From positions 1 through 55,931 of IMG/VR virus record IMGVR_UViG_3300031918_000032: a stretch of 55,931 bases of DNA; one strand, written 5' to 3'. This document shows positions 25,168 through 33,062 of this stretch, one piece after another. The notes beneath the pieces were generated by a model. That model made no database searches. It was not told the DNA's origin and saw only the letters and a program-made list of their open reading frames with translations. Numbering within the stretch: the first letter of the stretch is position 1; each line of letters begins with the position of its first letter. The DNA is from a virus. A program made the position numbers and the translations under genes.

Positions 25168-25419
25168 TTATCTTAATTCGCTAATATTTACAAAATTACA
25201 TCTATTTGCGTAAACCTCCCAAATGTACACCGAAACCGAATCGCCACTAAAATGTAATACTTGTACATCTTCATCGCCCCACTTGTAAATTTTAAATTGA
25301 ACAAGTTTGATAGGCTTTTGTTTTGGCCGGTCAAGTTTTTTTACAATTGGTTCGGTACATGATAGGAGTAACAGTACCGCTACTAGTGTTAATAATCCGT
25401 TCCAATCGTAATGCTTCAT
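25168..25419 (-). CDS. Small lipoprotein
   Basis: An 83-residue protein with a lipobox (VAVLLLLSC, Cys at about 21) after a short basic start. The mature part has VQFKIYKWGDEDVQVLHFSG. Possibly an outer-membrane partner in lysis or exclusion. Its start overlaps the upstream gene by ATGA. Confidence 0.6.
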   Translation of the reverse strand: MKHYDWNGLLTLVAVLLLLSCTEPIVKKLDRPKQKPIKLVQFKIYKWGDEDVQVLHFSGDSVSVYIWEVYANRCNFVNISELR

Positions 25420-25580
25420 TTAAATAGGCTTATTTCGTGTTCTACTTCGTCATTCGATAAATCGTAAACTATTTGGAATATTAAGCTATATGTGTCAACA
25501 TGCTCCATTATCCATTTAGATTTCTCTTGATTAGTCATTTTTAAAACTAATTCCTTTAAAGTAGTTTGCTTTTCGTTCAT
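25416..25580 (-). CDS. Small hypothetical protein (54 aa)
   Basis: Starts MNEKQTTLKELVLKMTNQEK. A helical, acidic protein at the head of the late operon, 130 nt downstream of a strong promoter. ATGA overlap with the lipoprotein gene supports translation. Confidence 0.6.
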   Translation of the reverse strand: MNEKQTTLKELVLKMTNQEKSKWIMEHVDTYSLIFQIVYDLSNDEVEHEISLFK

Positions 25581-25600
25581 TTCAGTTAATTTTAGTTTAA

Positions 25601-25641
25601 ATAGCCGGGCTTATCCAGATTCCTGGCACCCGGCTATCGTT
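25601..25641 (-). ncRNA. Leader hairpin before the 25416-25580 gene
   Basis: A 9-bp stem (ATAGCCGGG/CCCGGCTAT) with an inner CCAG/CTGG stem lies in the 5' leader, just before the ATG. A smaller hairpin lies at about 25660-25676. No U-run follows. Related in layout, though not clearly in loop pairing, to the three leader RNAs at 34, 36.7 and 55 kb. Confidence 0.4.
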
Positions 25642-25715
25642 TGCCTCTTTCGAGTCGACTAAATCACAATCCTTGATCACAATAAAGCCATTAATTTAAT
25701 TTGTAAAAGTGAATA

Positions 25716-25747
25716 CAAATGTACGTTTTATTCGGGAGAATCGCAAA
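25716..25747 (-). promoter_or_regulatory. Minus-strand Bacteroidota promoter, probable late-operon promoter
   Basis: On the minus strand: TTTG (25747-25744), a 20-nt spacer, TACATTTG (25723-25716). It reads toward the lipoprotein, lysozyme, terminase and virion genes. Confidence 0.8.
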
Positions 25748-25955
25748 TTTTAAAGGCATGAAGTTTACACCAACTACGTTTAAGTACTTTAAAATTACCA
25801 ACATTGCACCTATACTCGCTTTATTTTATGTATACGTGTGAGCTATATTTACTTTTAACCTCTTCTTTTTTTAAAGAAAACGATTCGCAGTTTTGACAAC
25901 ATGGAACATCTTTAGTGTACCCCTGATTTTCTTTAGCATCTGATTGTTTTGACAT
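25728..25955 (-). pseudogene. Cys-rich small protein interrupted by an in-frame TAA
   Basis: From ATG 25955 the frame gives MSKQSDAKENQGYTKDVPCC and then QNCESF. It reaches TAA at 25821-25823 (residue 45) and continues in the same frame as SEYRCNVGNFKVLKRSWCKL then HAFKICDSPE to 25728. The two halves together give a CC-x2-C ... C-x10+-C pattern seen in small phage zinc proteins. So the TAA is a nonsense mutation, a readthrough site, or an error. A short 44-residue product is also possible. Confidence 0.6.
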
Positions 25956-25977
25956 AATTTTTAATTTTAGTTAATAT

Positions 25978-26349
25978 TCAAATTTTATCGCTATACACTT
26001 CTCTCAATCCAACCCTCAAATACTTTTCCTTAGTCTCAATCAACTCCCTCCATTGCTTTTTACCAGTTTCTGGCAGACTATTAAACGCTTTTTCGCAAAG
26101 GAAAGCCTTACATCCCAACGATTGGATTGAGCAGCCTACGGTCGTATTGTTGGAGCAAACCTGGCAACATCCGTTATTAGTTCCTTCGAGTCGGTTTACC
26201 TGGCATGTTTTGTTTTGCCATTGGCAAGGGTCGTATTGAGTTATTAAGTCAGAAAATTCATCAAACAACTTATAGTACATTAATTGTTTAATTTGATTAT
26301 GACAATCAAGTTTAAACGTTAAGTCTTGCAATGTAAATGGTGAGTTCAT
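25978..26349 (-). CDS. Cys-rich hypothetical protein (123 aa)
   Basis: Ten or so Cys residues cluster in the centre (QWQNKTCQVNRLEGTN, CCQVCSN, CSIQSLGCKAFLCEKA), a metal-binding or disulfide pattern. The ending is helical. Known small phage Cys-rich proteins resemble this. ATGA overlap upstream. Function unknown. Confidence 0.6.
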   Translation of the reverse strand: MNSPFTLQDLTFKLDCHNQIKQLMYYKLFDEFSDLITQYDPCQWQNKTCQVNRLEGTNNGCCQVCSNNTTVGCSIQSLGCKAFLCEKAFNSLPETGKKQWRELIETKEKYLRVGLREVYSDKI

Positions 26350-26561
26350 GGCTTATATTCTTTACGTTTGATTTTCTTGCAAAAATTAATTATACCGATG
26401 CATTGAGGACAATTAACCTTGCGATTAGTCACGATAGAAACTTCAATGCCCATAGATTTATCTCCTCCGGTTTCTAATCCACACAATGTGTAGTTATTTA
26501 CTAAAGTATCTATGTGTACATTAAAATTTTCAACAGTTTTTATTTTTACGTGAATTGCCAT
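26346..26561 (-). CDS. Small hypothetical protein with CxxC (71 aa)
   Basis: Contains NNYTLCGLETGGD and a CPQCIG pair near residue 52, then a basic tail (KKIKRKEYKP). Possible zinc-binding. Sits 15 nt downstream of the metallopeptidase-like gene. Confidence 0.55.
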   Translation of the reverse strand: MAIHVKIKTVENFNVHIDTLVNNYTLCGLETGGDKSMGIEVSIVTNRKVNCPQCIGIINFCKKIKRKEYKP

Positions 26562-26576
26562 TATTTATTTATCTCT

Positions 26577-26855
26577 TTATTTTTTTGTCGTTTCAAATTG
26601 ATGTAGCAATAATGCAAAATTTTGTACGAACTTATCGTTTCCAGATAATGCGTCTTCTCCCATACTCTCAAGTATTGCATGAACTACTTCATGATATATA
26701 GTTTGATCAACTAAACTTTTATCAATCCATTTATCATAAATAGATATTAGTGATTTTGGAAATTCGCATAATCCAAGAAGCTTTAAATCATCTAATCGGG
26801 ATCTATCTTCTTTAACAGTCCATTTTATTCCTCCGAGTGTAAATTCGTGTATCAT
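26577..26855 (-). CDS. Small HExxH putative metallopeptidase
   Basis: A 92-residue protein with TIYHEVVHAILESMG (HEVVH, about residues 55-59), the zinc site of a minimal peptidase fold. The start MIHEFTLGGIKWTVKED and the C-terminal helix FVQNFALLLHQF resemble short phage zincins. Substrate unknown. Overlaps the upstream gene by ATGA. Confidence 0.6.
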   Translation of the reverse strand: MIHEFTLGGIKWTVKEDRSRLDDLKLLGLCEFPKSLISIYDKWIDKSLVDQTIYHEVVHAILESMGEDALSGNDKFVQNFALLLHQFETTKK

Positions 26856-27298
26856 TTCTTCACCTCCTTAGATTCCACAAACTTTTCCCACAATTCGGCA
26901 CATGTTAACACTATTGGCTCATCCCTGTGAAACCATTGATATTTTAAATATGGTTCCTGTACCGGGACGTACCGGCGTTCATAGTTGTTGTCGTTAACCC
27001 AATTTAGAAACTCCATTGCAATTTCTTTTTTACGTTCGTCATTGTATTCCAGGACATCCAAATTACCATCCTGCAAATAACACGAATCTTCATCGGCCGT
27101 AACACATCCTTCCCAACCACAATTAGCCATACATGTTGCCTTGTCTCCGTCTTGAGCATAAACCATACCGTATTTGTCATCTTCGGCCCAACATGGCGAT
27201 AATATCTTAACTTCATCACCGCAATAAGGGCATGATTCGAGTTGGAAATCTTTCCATCGTTTTTCTTTATGATATTTAATATCTGTTTCCATAATCAT
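26852..27298 (-). CDS. Lar-like zinc-ribbon protein
   Basis: 148 residues with CPYCGDEVKIL, a spacer, then KATCMANCGWEGCV: the C-x2-C ... C-x3-C ribbon typical of Lar-type restriction-alleviation proteins. The C-terminal part with WFHRDEPIVLTCAELWEKF is extra. Restriction alleviation is only suggested by the ribbon. Confidence 0.5.
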   Translation of the reverse strand: MIMETDIKYHKEKRWKDFQLESCPYCGDEVKILSPCWAEDDKYGMVYAQDGDKATCMANCGWEGCVTADEDSCYLQDGNLDVLEYNDERKKEIAMEFLNWVNDNNYERRYVPVQEPYLKYQWFHRDEPIVLTCAELWEKFVESKEVKK

Positions 27299-27301
27299 AG
27301 T

Positions 27302-27496
27302 TTAAAATGGTAACCTAATACCTTGTTTTGATTCCTTTATCTTTGGCCAATCCTTTGCAATCTTTTCCCGTATAGCGTCTCTAATAAACTGTGCAATATT
27401 GACATCGTAATCCTTTAGTTTAGCTAAACTTTTAGCTTGTACTTCGGTAATCATAAGTTTATATGTTACAGTATATTTATACGGTTTTATGGCCAT
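27302..27496 (-). CDS. Small ribbon-helix-helix-like protein
   Basis: 64 residues: YKYTVTYKLMITEVQAKSLA, then NIAQFIRDAIREKIAKDW. A strand followed by two helices fits a small RHH DNA-binding fold. The last gene before the cassette-like region. Confidence 0.5.
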   Translation of the reverse strand: MAIKPYKYTVTYKLMITEVQAKSLAKLKDYDVNIAQFIRDAIREKIAKDWPKIKESKQGIRLPF

Positions 27497-27558
27497 AATT
27501 ATTGCGTATATATATTGTTAGAAAACATTAAAACGATTTTCTAACAAAGTATATAAAT

Positions 27559-27648
27559 AATGGTGGTGTGGAGTCGAACCACCTACTCGAAGTCTCACCT
27601 GAAATATAGGACTCGAACCTATTACTCGAAGTATCACCGAACCACCAC
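27559..27648 (-). tRNA. tRNA-Ser(CGA)-like
   Basis: On the minus strand a 7-bp acceptor (GTGGTGG/CCACCAT, one G-U), a 3-bp D stem, an anticodon arm ATAGG-TTCGAGT-CCTAT (anticodon CGA), a 22-nt variable region holding a small stem (ACT-TCG-AGT) and a T arm with TTCGACT. The long variable arm agrees with the serine anticodon. Odd points: discriminator base U, one mismatch in the T stem, and the anticodon arm itself looks like a T arm, so it may instead be a tandem of two tRNA 3' halves. Confidence 0.5.
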
Positions 27649-27748
27649 TATTCATATACTAATCCGTTAGTAGCAAGCGGGGGAAGTGCTTCGATTTAAA
27701 CTTTCTGCGTAATTGAAAGAAAAATAAAAGCCCCGCCCGCTTCGGTTT

Positions 27749-28465
27749 TTACAAAACCGTTTGAGAAACGTAACTACTCGAAATCTCTAAGCACTTTTCA
27801 ACTTTGCTTAAATCAAATTGGCTGTCATTATTTGACCTTACATGGGTTTCCATATCAATCCAAATTTCTGTTTCGCCAACTTTTGATTCAATAAGTTTAA
27901 TTTGTGCCTCAATATTTTCGGGCGAAATTCCACCAGCATAACCGCATTTTATATTTTGTAATGGTTCTGGCCATTCGTTTGGCAAAACTCCTGCACCTCC
28001 AGAAGTGTCAAATAAAGCGGAACAATTAACGCCAGCTTTTGAAACTGATTCGATTATGCTGTTATTTACATCATCGAATTGAAAAATGAACTCTTTATCT
28101 TTTTGCTCCAAAAGAAGGTGTATAAAATCAATGCTTTTATTATGAGGAATGCCATGAAAATTAATCTGAACACGGTCAAACATATTCCATAGCTCACCAA
28201 GTTCTTTTATGGCTAAATCAGAGCCTAAACATAAATCTCGAACATACTTCCCACATAAATGACATGAAAGTTTAATTTCTGGATGGTCTTTTTTAACCAA
28301 TTCCAGTCTTTTAATCCATTCCATGCTCGGAAATCTATTAGCTCCAAAATGTTTTTGAGAAACCAATATACCCCATTCAACAAATGGAAACTTGTCATTT
28401 AAGACTATTAAAACCGATGGGCTTATGCTATCATCTGGCCCAGTAATTGTTACTCTTGTAATCAT
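27749..28465 (-). CDS. TrpF-like TIM-barrel protein
   Basis: A 238-residue protein beginning MITRVTITGPDDSISPSVLI. It contains FPFVEWGILVSQKHFGANRF, then LSCHLCGKYVRDLCLGSDLA and IKCGYAGGISPENIEAQIKL, and ends in a helix. The repeating strand/helix pattern and GYAGGISPEN resemble phosphoribosylanthranilate isomerase-like barrels that occur in mobile cassettes. Not an obvious phage gene, and trp biosynthesis is not implied. It is flanked by structured intergenic DNA. Confidence 0.5.
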   Translation of the reverse strand: MITRVTITGPDDSISPSVLIVLNDKFPFVEWGILVSQKHFGANRFPSMEWIKRLELVKKDHPEIKLSCHLCGKYVRDLCLGSDLAIKELGELWNMFDRVQINFHGIPHNKSIDFIHLLLEQKDKEFIFQFDDVNNSIIESVSKAGVNCSALFDTSGGAGVLPNEWPEPLQNIKCGYAGGISPENIEAQIKLIESKVGETEIWIDMETHVRSNNDSQFDLSKVEKCLEISSSYVSQTVL

Positions 28466-28735
28466 AATTTATAAGTATTTAAAGTTAAAAATTCAAAATC
28501 CCAACCCTTCGCTTTTATTTTTTGTGCTTCGTGGCAGCCGTGTAAGGTAAAAACCGCCAGCTACTAACACGCAATAAAAAACAAAAGGGTGTTATCTGTA
28601 ATTCAAGCGTGGTAGTTGTCTGTAAGGTTTGTAACGTGGGATAAGAAATCGGTATTTAATCCCTTTCGTTTCTTATTGCCATCGTTATAAGCAAGGCAAA
28701 AAAGCCCGCAGGCAATTTTACCTTGCTTTGTAATT
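28466..28735 (-). other. Structured intergenic region with degenerate cassette-start copy
   Basis: No ORF with a start is evident. On the minus strand there is a GCAAGG/CCTTGC hairpin with a T-run (28692-28726) that could end the 28736 gene, and an ATAAGAAA/TTTCTTAT hairpin (about 28640-28677). After the motif TATAACGATGGC (28678-28689) a frame reads LQTLQTTTLELQ, a degraded relative of the shared LQTGTK starts at 31.0 and 45.1 kb. Confidence 0.4.
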
Positions 28736-29794
28736 TTATAGCCCGCTCGATTTTTCACGTATGAAAACAGAAACTTTTGAAAGTAGTATTTTCACATCAG
28801 ATAAAATCTTCTGCGCTTCTTCGCTTTTTATTTCAGGAATTGCGAGATTATCTATATTTCTCGCAATTTCAAGCAATTTTTCTTTGTCAGGTGCATTCTT
28901 TGCTTTCTTTTCTGCTGCTTCTTTTGCTTTGCGTTCATTTTCTTTTTTATCGGCTTCGGCTTTTAATTCAGCTTCTAATTTATCTTTTTCGGCTTTTGCT
29001 TTGTCGGCTGCAATTTTAGCGGCTTCCCGTTCAGCTTTTAATTTTCGGTCAGCTTCTTCACGTTCTTTTTTCGCATCTTCTTCAATCTTTTTTCGTTCGG
29101 CTTCGGCTTTAGCTCTTTCATCTGCAAGTTGTTTTTCTTTTGCTTCGGCTTCGGCTTTTAATCGTTCATTTTCTTTGCGTATTCTTTCTCGCTCTGCAAT
29201 TTCGGCTTTTTCTTTTTCAACGCGTTCGGCTTCGGCTTTCTTTTCAGCTTCTAATTTATCATTAAAAGCCTTTTCAATCCCTGCAAAAAACATTTCAAAA
29301 GTTTCATCGCTCATGCCTTCAAATTCAGTACGAGCCATTTCGGGAGCAACTTTTGCAACCTTTAACATTCTTTGTTGCACTTTCAACTCTTTTTGTTCAG
29401 CCTCAAAACGTTCTTTGGTTTCTTCTTTCCAACGTGCATTTTCTTCAATTTCTTTTGTTAAAATTTGCATCGTTTGTTTTGCTTTTAACCAAAGAGAATC
29501 TTCGGTCTTGTAGCTTAACATTTGTTGTTGGACATCGGCTCTTTTTGCATCAAATGTTTTTTCGGCTTCCAATCTTACTTGCCTTACTCCAAGTCTTATT
29601 GTATTTGCAAGCTTCATGTTTACCTTGTCATTTGCATCTGTTACGGTTACGCTATCCAATTGTTCACGCATTTTTGCAACTCCATTAAAAACATGGTTTA
29701 AAACGGTTTGTACTTCGTTTCTTTTTTCAACCGATACGTTTTTTGCTATTTCGGCAACTTCGCTCGGCAATACTACTACTAATTGATTTTCCAT
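28736..29794 (-). CDS. Coiled-coil phage protein, DUF1351-like
   Basis: A 352-residue protein with an N-terminal helical domain (LPSEVAEIAKNVSVEKRNEV; NTIRLGVRQVRLEAEKTFDA), a long Glu/Lys/Ala coiled coil (about 120-300), and a C-terminal helical domain ending FIREKSSGL. This layout is common for phage proteins next to single-strand annealing or nuclease genes. The gene lies directly downstream of the group II intron. Confidence 0.6.
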   Translation of the reverse strand: MENQLVVVLPSEVAEIAKNVSVEKRNEVQTVLNHVFNGVAKMREQLDSVTVTDANDKVNMKLANTIRLGVRQVRLEAEKTFDAKRADVQQQMLSYKTEDSLWLKAKQTMQILTKEIEENARWKEETKERFEAEQKELKVQQRMLKVAKVAPEMARTEFEGMSDETFEMFFAGIEKAFNDKLEAEKKAEAERVEKEKAEIAERERIRKENERLKAEAEAKEKQLADERAKAEAERKKIEEDAKKEREEADRKLKAEREAAKIAADKAKAEKDKLEAELKAEADKKENERKAKEAAEKKAKNAPDKEKLLEIARNIDNLAIPEIKSEEAQKILSDVKILLSKVSVFIREKSSGL

Positions 29795-29848
29795 TGTATA
29801 TTTAGTTTTAAAAATTAAAATTCAAAAAAATGCCAAGCTTATAATCGA

Positions 29849-30507
29849 GTAGGCTGCCGTGAGGCTATTGCCTCACGGTGAACCTCTCACACCACGCAGC
29901 GTACGGGTCTCGTACTGCGCGGTTCGTTAGGTACCAGCACCATTGCTCTTTACACCAATGATACCTCTGTCTTTATTTAGGATAAGGCTAGCAAACTCGA
30001 AGTTTGAACCTCCTTATCGAATTGGAGACAACCTAACGTTCAGCCCTTCTCCCCTGGTAGTATCTGAATATTCTTTGTCGGGTAGCCCGGCTAATACGGT
30101 TCGCTTGTACGCCACGATCACACCTTTCGGTTTATACTTATTCAGACTTGCCAATGATTACTATGGCTTCTGCTGACCTCTGTATGCCTAGTAGAACGAA
30201 ACTAGATACAGATCTCCCCCGGTAAGAGCTTTTCCCTTCTGTCTATTCCTGTCGGATCTACATACCTGCCCTTTTGTATTCTTAGGGCTTCACAAAGATG
30301 TGCTTGCTCACCCAGACAAATATGCCTCCTATCCGCCGGACTGGGACCACATAGTAGCTCCTCCCAGTCCTACCTGTTCGTCAGTACAGACTTTTGCCGT
30401 TTGGCTGCCTTCAGTGCTTACCTCACGATAAACCACCTGGCCACTTGCTAATGCTTTGGACACGACTCCACGCATAAGGGACTTGCACCCTCTGGAAAAA
30501 TACACAC
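29849..30507 (-). mobile_element. Group II intron without an ORF
   Basis: Minus strand. The 5' end GTGTGTATTTTTCC at 30507 fits GUGYG. Domain I shows the typical GGGTGCAAGTCCC. Domain V lies near 29885-29930 with a paired CCGCGCAG / CTGCGTGG stem, a two-base bulge and an upper stem, followed by GGTGTGAGAGG. Domain VI (CCGTGAGG/CCTCACGG) comes next and the intron ends near CCTAC (29849) or CTCGAT a few bases on. No reverse transcriptase/maturase frame is present, so splicing would need a host protein or be self-catalysed. Boundaries are uncertain by some bases, or by 100 at the 5' side. Confidence 0.75.
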
Positions 30508-30568
30508 TTGTTGATTAGCCCTTTGCTAAGTTGAAAGTTAATTTGTACTTTTCGACTTTTTCAAGAGC

Positions 30569-30667
30569 TTACAACAAGTGTGCGCTCCTGCTCATGCAGG
30601 GCGCACACATCGGCTCATAACCAATAGCGGTTTCTGTGGTAGTTTGTAACTTTTTTTCTCGTTTCAT
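30569..30667 (-). CDS. Truncated or tiny LQT-start ORF (32 aa)
   Basis: Starts MKREKKLQTTTETAIGYEPM and ends MSRSAHLL. The start resembles NLQTGTKTAITYD of the 44879-45166 gene, so this is probably a decayed cassette copy. It contains a strong hairpin (GTGTGCGC/GCGCACAC) next to the intron insertion site. Confidence 0.35.
   Translation of the reverse strand: MKREKKLQTTTETAIGYEPMCAPCMSRSAHLL
30573..30608 (-). repeat. Strong hairpin upstream of the intron
   Basis: An 8-bp stem GTGTGCGC/GCGCACAC with an inner CTGC/GCAG stem, followed by TTGTTG. The next 11 bases (30573-30583) are the inverse of 30503-30513 at the intron 5' end. It could be part of the intron target (some group II introns insert near terminator stems) or of the intron itself. 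Confidence 0.4.
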
Positions 30668-30740
30668 ATTTTGTTGTATTTTGATTGTTTCGTTCTTCGT
30701 ATTCCGCTACTGGTCATAGCCGTAGCCGTTAGCACCAATA

Positions 30741-31034
30741 TTAAAACTCCTGCACATTGAATAAGTACATTGGAATTAATCGAGCGCTAATAAAGTGTTC
30801 ACCTAAGCAATCTAATTGCATTATAGTTCTTAATTTATCATCCATTTCGATTGAATAAACAAATTTTCCGTACTCTTTTGCAATTTCAATATCTTCGGTG
30901 AAATAAGTTTCAGATGCCATATACCTATCATTTATTTTTATGGGCGAACCATGAAATAAAATACTGGTGCTAACATCGTGTATAAAACATGGCTGTTTAG
31001 TGCCAGTTTGTAAGTTTGTATCTCGTTCAGCCAT
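30741..31034 (-). CDS. Hypothetical protein with shared NLQTGTK start (97 aa)
   Basis: Starts MAERDTNLQTGTKQPCFIHD. The first 13 residues match those of the 44879-45166 protein (MNEETNLQTGTK) through an identical 24-nt stretch, while the rest is unrelated. The body (SPIKINDRYMASETYFTEDI; FVYSIEMDDKLR) resembles small domains that handle ADP-ribose or toxins (ART-like 'YFTED...A..Y'), but I cannot confirm it. Confidence 0.55.
   Translation of the reverse strand: MAERDTNLQTGTKQPCFIHDVSTSILFHGSPIKINDRYMASETYFTEDIEIAKEYGKFVYSIEMDDKLRTIMQLDCLGEHFISARLIPMYLFNVQEF
30996..31019 (-). repeat. 24-nt direct repeat, copy 1
   Basis: Identical to 45131-45154 and placed at the same site just after the start codon, encoding TNLQTGTK. 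The surrounding sequences differ, as expected for a cassette boundary or recombination site. Confidence 0.85.
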
Positions 31035-31090
31035 TTGCTGTAATTTGACAGGTTATCACTCGTATTCAGCCACGTTTCTTAGCCCCATCG

Positions 31091-31276
31091 TTACTTATTC
31101 GTATAATACTTCCCTGAATTATCAACATTAACCTGAATACTCCAAAATAACACTACAATGTCAATATCAATAGCCCAATCAGCAAATGGTGTTTGATTGT
31201 CAAATCCTATCGAAATGTGTGGAGTTGAAAATGTGTATGTTTTTCTAAAGTAAAAATTTATGGTAATGTTTTTCAT
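31091..31276 (-). CDS. Small hypothetical protein (61 aa)
   Basis: A beta-rich, aromatic protein: ITINFYFRKTYTFSTPHISI, WAIDIDIVVLFWSIQVNV. Overlaps the upstream gene by ATGA. Unknown. Confidence 0.5.
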   Translation of the reverse strand: MKNITINFYFRKTYTFSTPHISIGFDNQTPFADWAIDIDIVVLFWSIQVNVDNSGKYYTNK

Positions 31277-31509
31277 GGCTTATATCGAATAACTATATTA
31301 GACATAGAACTTATTTCAAATACAATGTTTCCGTTTTTGTAACCACGATAAACTATAATCGTAAGTTCACAATACGCGCCAAACCCTAATGATTTAACTT
31401 CTTCTTTAATTTCATCGACTTTATTACTTTCCATCACCATGCCAGAAATCGAATAATATGTCGAATCCTGTCCCCACCCAATTTCAATTGATTCTATTAT
31501 TTTATCCAT
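31273..31509 (-). CDS. Small hypothetical protein (78 aa)
   Basis: Starts MDKIIESIEIGWGQDSTYYS; ends SMSNIVIRYKP. It follows a promoter at 31529-31560 by about 15 bases and is the head of a short downstream operon. No family recognised. Confidence 0.55.
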   Translation of the reverse strand: MDKIIESIEIGWGQDSTYYSISGMVMESNKVDEIKEEVKSLGFGAYCELTIIVYRGYKNGNIVFEISSMSNIVIRYKP

Positions 31510-31528
31510 AGTTTTAATTATTACCCGA

Positions 31529-31560
31529 CAAATGTACGTTAAAATAATTTAGCATACAAG
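31529..31560 (-). promoter_or_regulatory. Minus-strand Bacteroidota promoter
   Basis: On the minus strand: CTTG (31560-31557), a 20-nt spacer, TACATTTG (31536-31529). It reads into the small genes and cassette region below 31.5 kb, allowing expression independent of the replication genes. Confidence 0.75.
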
Positions 31561-31577
31561 GGAAATGTGAATTATTT

Positions 31578-33062
31578 TCAAAAAGGCGCTTCTCCGTTCT
31601 CGTCAAATCCTTTGTTTGGCTCAAGTCGGGAGTTGGGGTCGATTGGATTGGGGTTTGTTTGTATGGGTAACGATTCGGTGAAATTGTTATCATCCCAATC
31701 ATAAATGGCCGTGTATGAATCATTGAACTTGAAATTAATAGTTCCTACCTGCCCCTCACGTTGCTTTTCCAGTATACAATCACACCTCCCATTAAGTAAT
31801 TCATGCGTATCCGGGTCTTCCATAATACCGTACTTTTCTGGTACATGAGTAAATATAACTAGGTCGGCATCTTGTTCAATAGCTCCCGACTCCCTAAGGT
31901 CTGATAATTGGGGCTTCTTTATAGCCCTAGATTCGACAGACCTATTAAGCTGGGATAAAGCAATTATTGGTATATCTAATTCTAATGCACATAGTTTAAG
32001 TTTTCTGGAAATAGCGGACACCTCCTGCTCTCTATTCCCTTTCCCATTGCTATCATCAGAAGACAATTGTATATAATCAATGATAGCCAAATCGCATAAT
32101 CCCTTTTTGTGCAAAGCTTTTATTTTGGCTACAATCCTATTGACGTTTTTCGGCTTATCATCTATAGATATTTTTAAATCCCAAAGTCTCTGTATTGCTT
32201 TGTCAAGATTAACCCAATCTGATCCACTTATATTCCCTGATCTGAAATCATCAGAGTTTACACCCGATTCGCCTACGATAATTCTATTAGCTAAACTAAC
32301 ATCCGACATTTCTAATGTAAACATGGCCGGTTTATATCCACTTAATGCAGAAGTTTTAGCACATCCCAAAGCCCATGCCGTTTTACCCATTCCTGGCCGG
32401 CCGGCGATAACTATAAATTGTTTCGGTTGCCATCCACAAGTCCATTTTGTTAATTTCAACAGTGGAGTAGGTATCCCGATATATTTGCCCTCCATAAATA
32501 ATATTTCTCGCTTCTTAGCTGCTTCAATAGTTTCCTTCATTAACTCAATCCATGTTTTTTGCCCATTTACATGTACCGAATTTGAATTTATATTGTCGAG
32601 CTGGGTATTTATACTGTCTAATATGTCCAAAGTGTCTACAGAGTCATCAAATGACTGTTGTTGTATTTCACTTGAAATTCTGATGAGTTCGCGCCGGGTA
32701 AATTTTTCAGAAAGTATTAGCGAATGATATTCTATATTTGACGCTGAAGCTACTTTATTAGTAAGTTGTGCTATGTAGTAAGGCCCCCCAACCTCATCTA
32801 AACATTCATTTTTACGTAATATTTCAGAAACGGTCATCAAATCAATTTGTTTACCTTTTAATGAAAGTTCTAATATCCCGGAGTAAATTTTCTGATGAAC
32901 ATCCTTATAAAACATTTCCGGCCTTATTGACCCTGAAATTTGCAAAATAGCATCATTCTCTAACATCAACGCTCCCAGTATAGCCTCTTCGATATCTATC
33001 GCCTGAGGTGGTATTTTGTCGGCATAATCTAATGTAGAAGTAATATTTTTAGTGTTTTTCAT
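31578..33062 (-). CDS. dnaB: Replicative DNA helicase, DnaB-type
   Basis: A 494-residue protein: N-terminal domain (PPQAIDIEEAILGALMLEND) and C-terminal RecA fold with Walker A AGRPGMGKTAWAL (about 218-230), Walker B LAIIDYIQL, the switch IIALSQLNRSVESR and the arginine-finger-like SDLRESGAIEQDAD. It unwinds DNA at the phage fork. The tail after about 450 is Asn/Pro-rich and ends GEAPF. Overlaps the organiser gene by ATGA. Confidence 0.9.
   Translation of the reverse strand: MKNTKNITSTLDYADKIPPQAIDIEEAILGALMLENDAILQISGSIRPEMFYKDVHQKIYSGILELSLKGKQIDLMTVSEILRKNECLDEVGGPYYIAQLTNKVASASNIEYHSLILSEKFTRRELIRISSEIQQQSFDDSVDTLDILDSINTQLDNINSNSVHVNGQKTWIELMKETIEAAKKREILFMEGKYIGIPTPLLKLTKWTCGWQPKQFIVIAGRPGMGKTAWALGCAKTSALSGYKPAMFTLEMSDVSLANRIIVGESGVNSDDFRSGNISGSDWVNLDKAIQRLWDLKISIDDKPKNVNRIVAKIKALHKKGLCDLAIIDYIQLSSDDSNGKGNREQEVSAISRKLKLCALELDIPIIALSQLNRSVESRAIKKPQLSDLRESGAIEQDADLVIFTHVPEKYGIMEDPDTHELLNGRCDCILEKQREGQVGTINFKFNDSYTAIYDWDDNNFTESLPIQTNPNPIDPNSRLEPNKGFDENGEAPF

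Noticed and set aside
25601-25709. Fourth member of the kissing-loop family at the late promoter
   Set aside because: The layout is similar, but loop complementarity is only four to five bases with a wobble and there is no T-run; kept only as a leader hairpin.
28761-29513. Long Ser/Ala/Phe-rich plus-strand ORF opposite the coiled-coil gene
   Set aside because: It is the antisense of repeated GAA/AAA/GCA codons of the 28736 gene; no promoter or protein-like composition.
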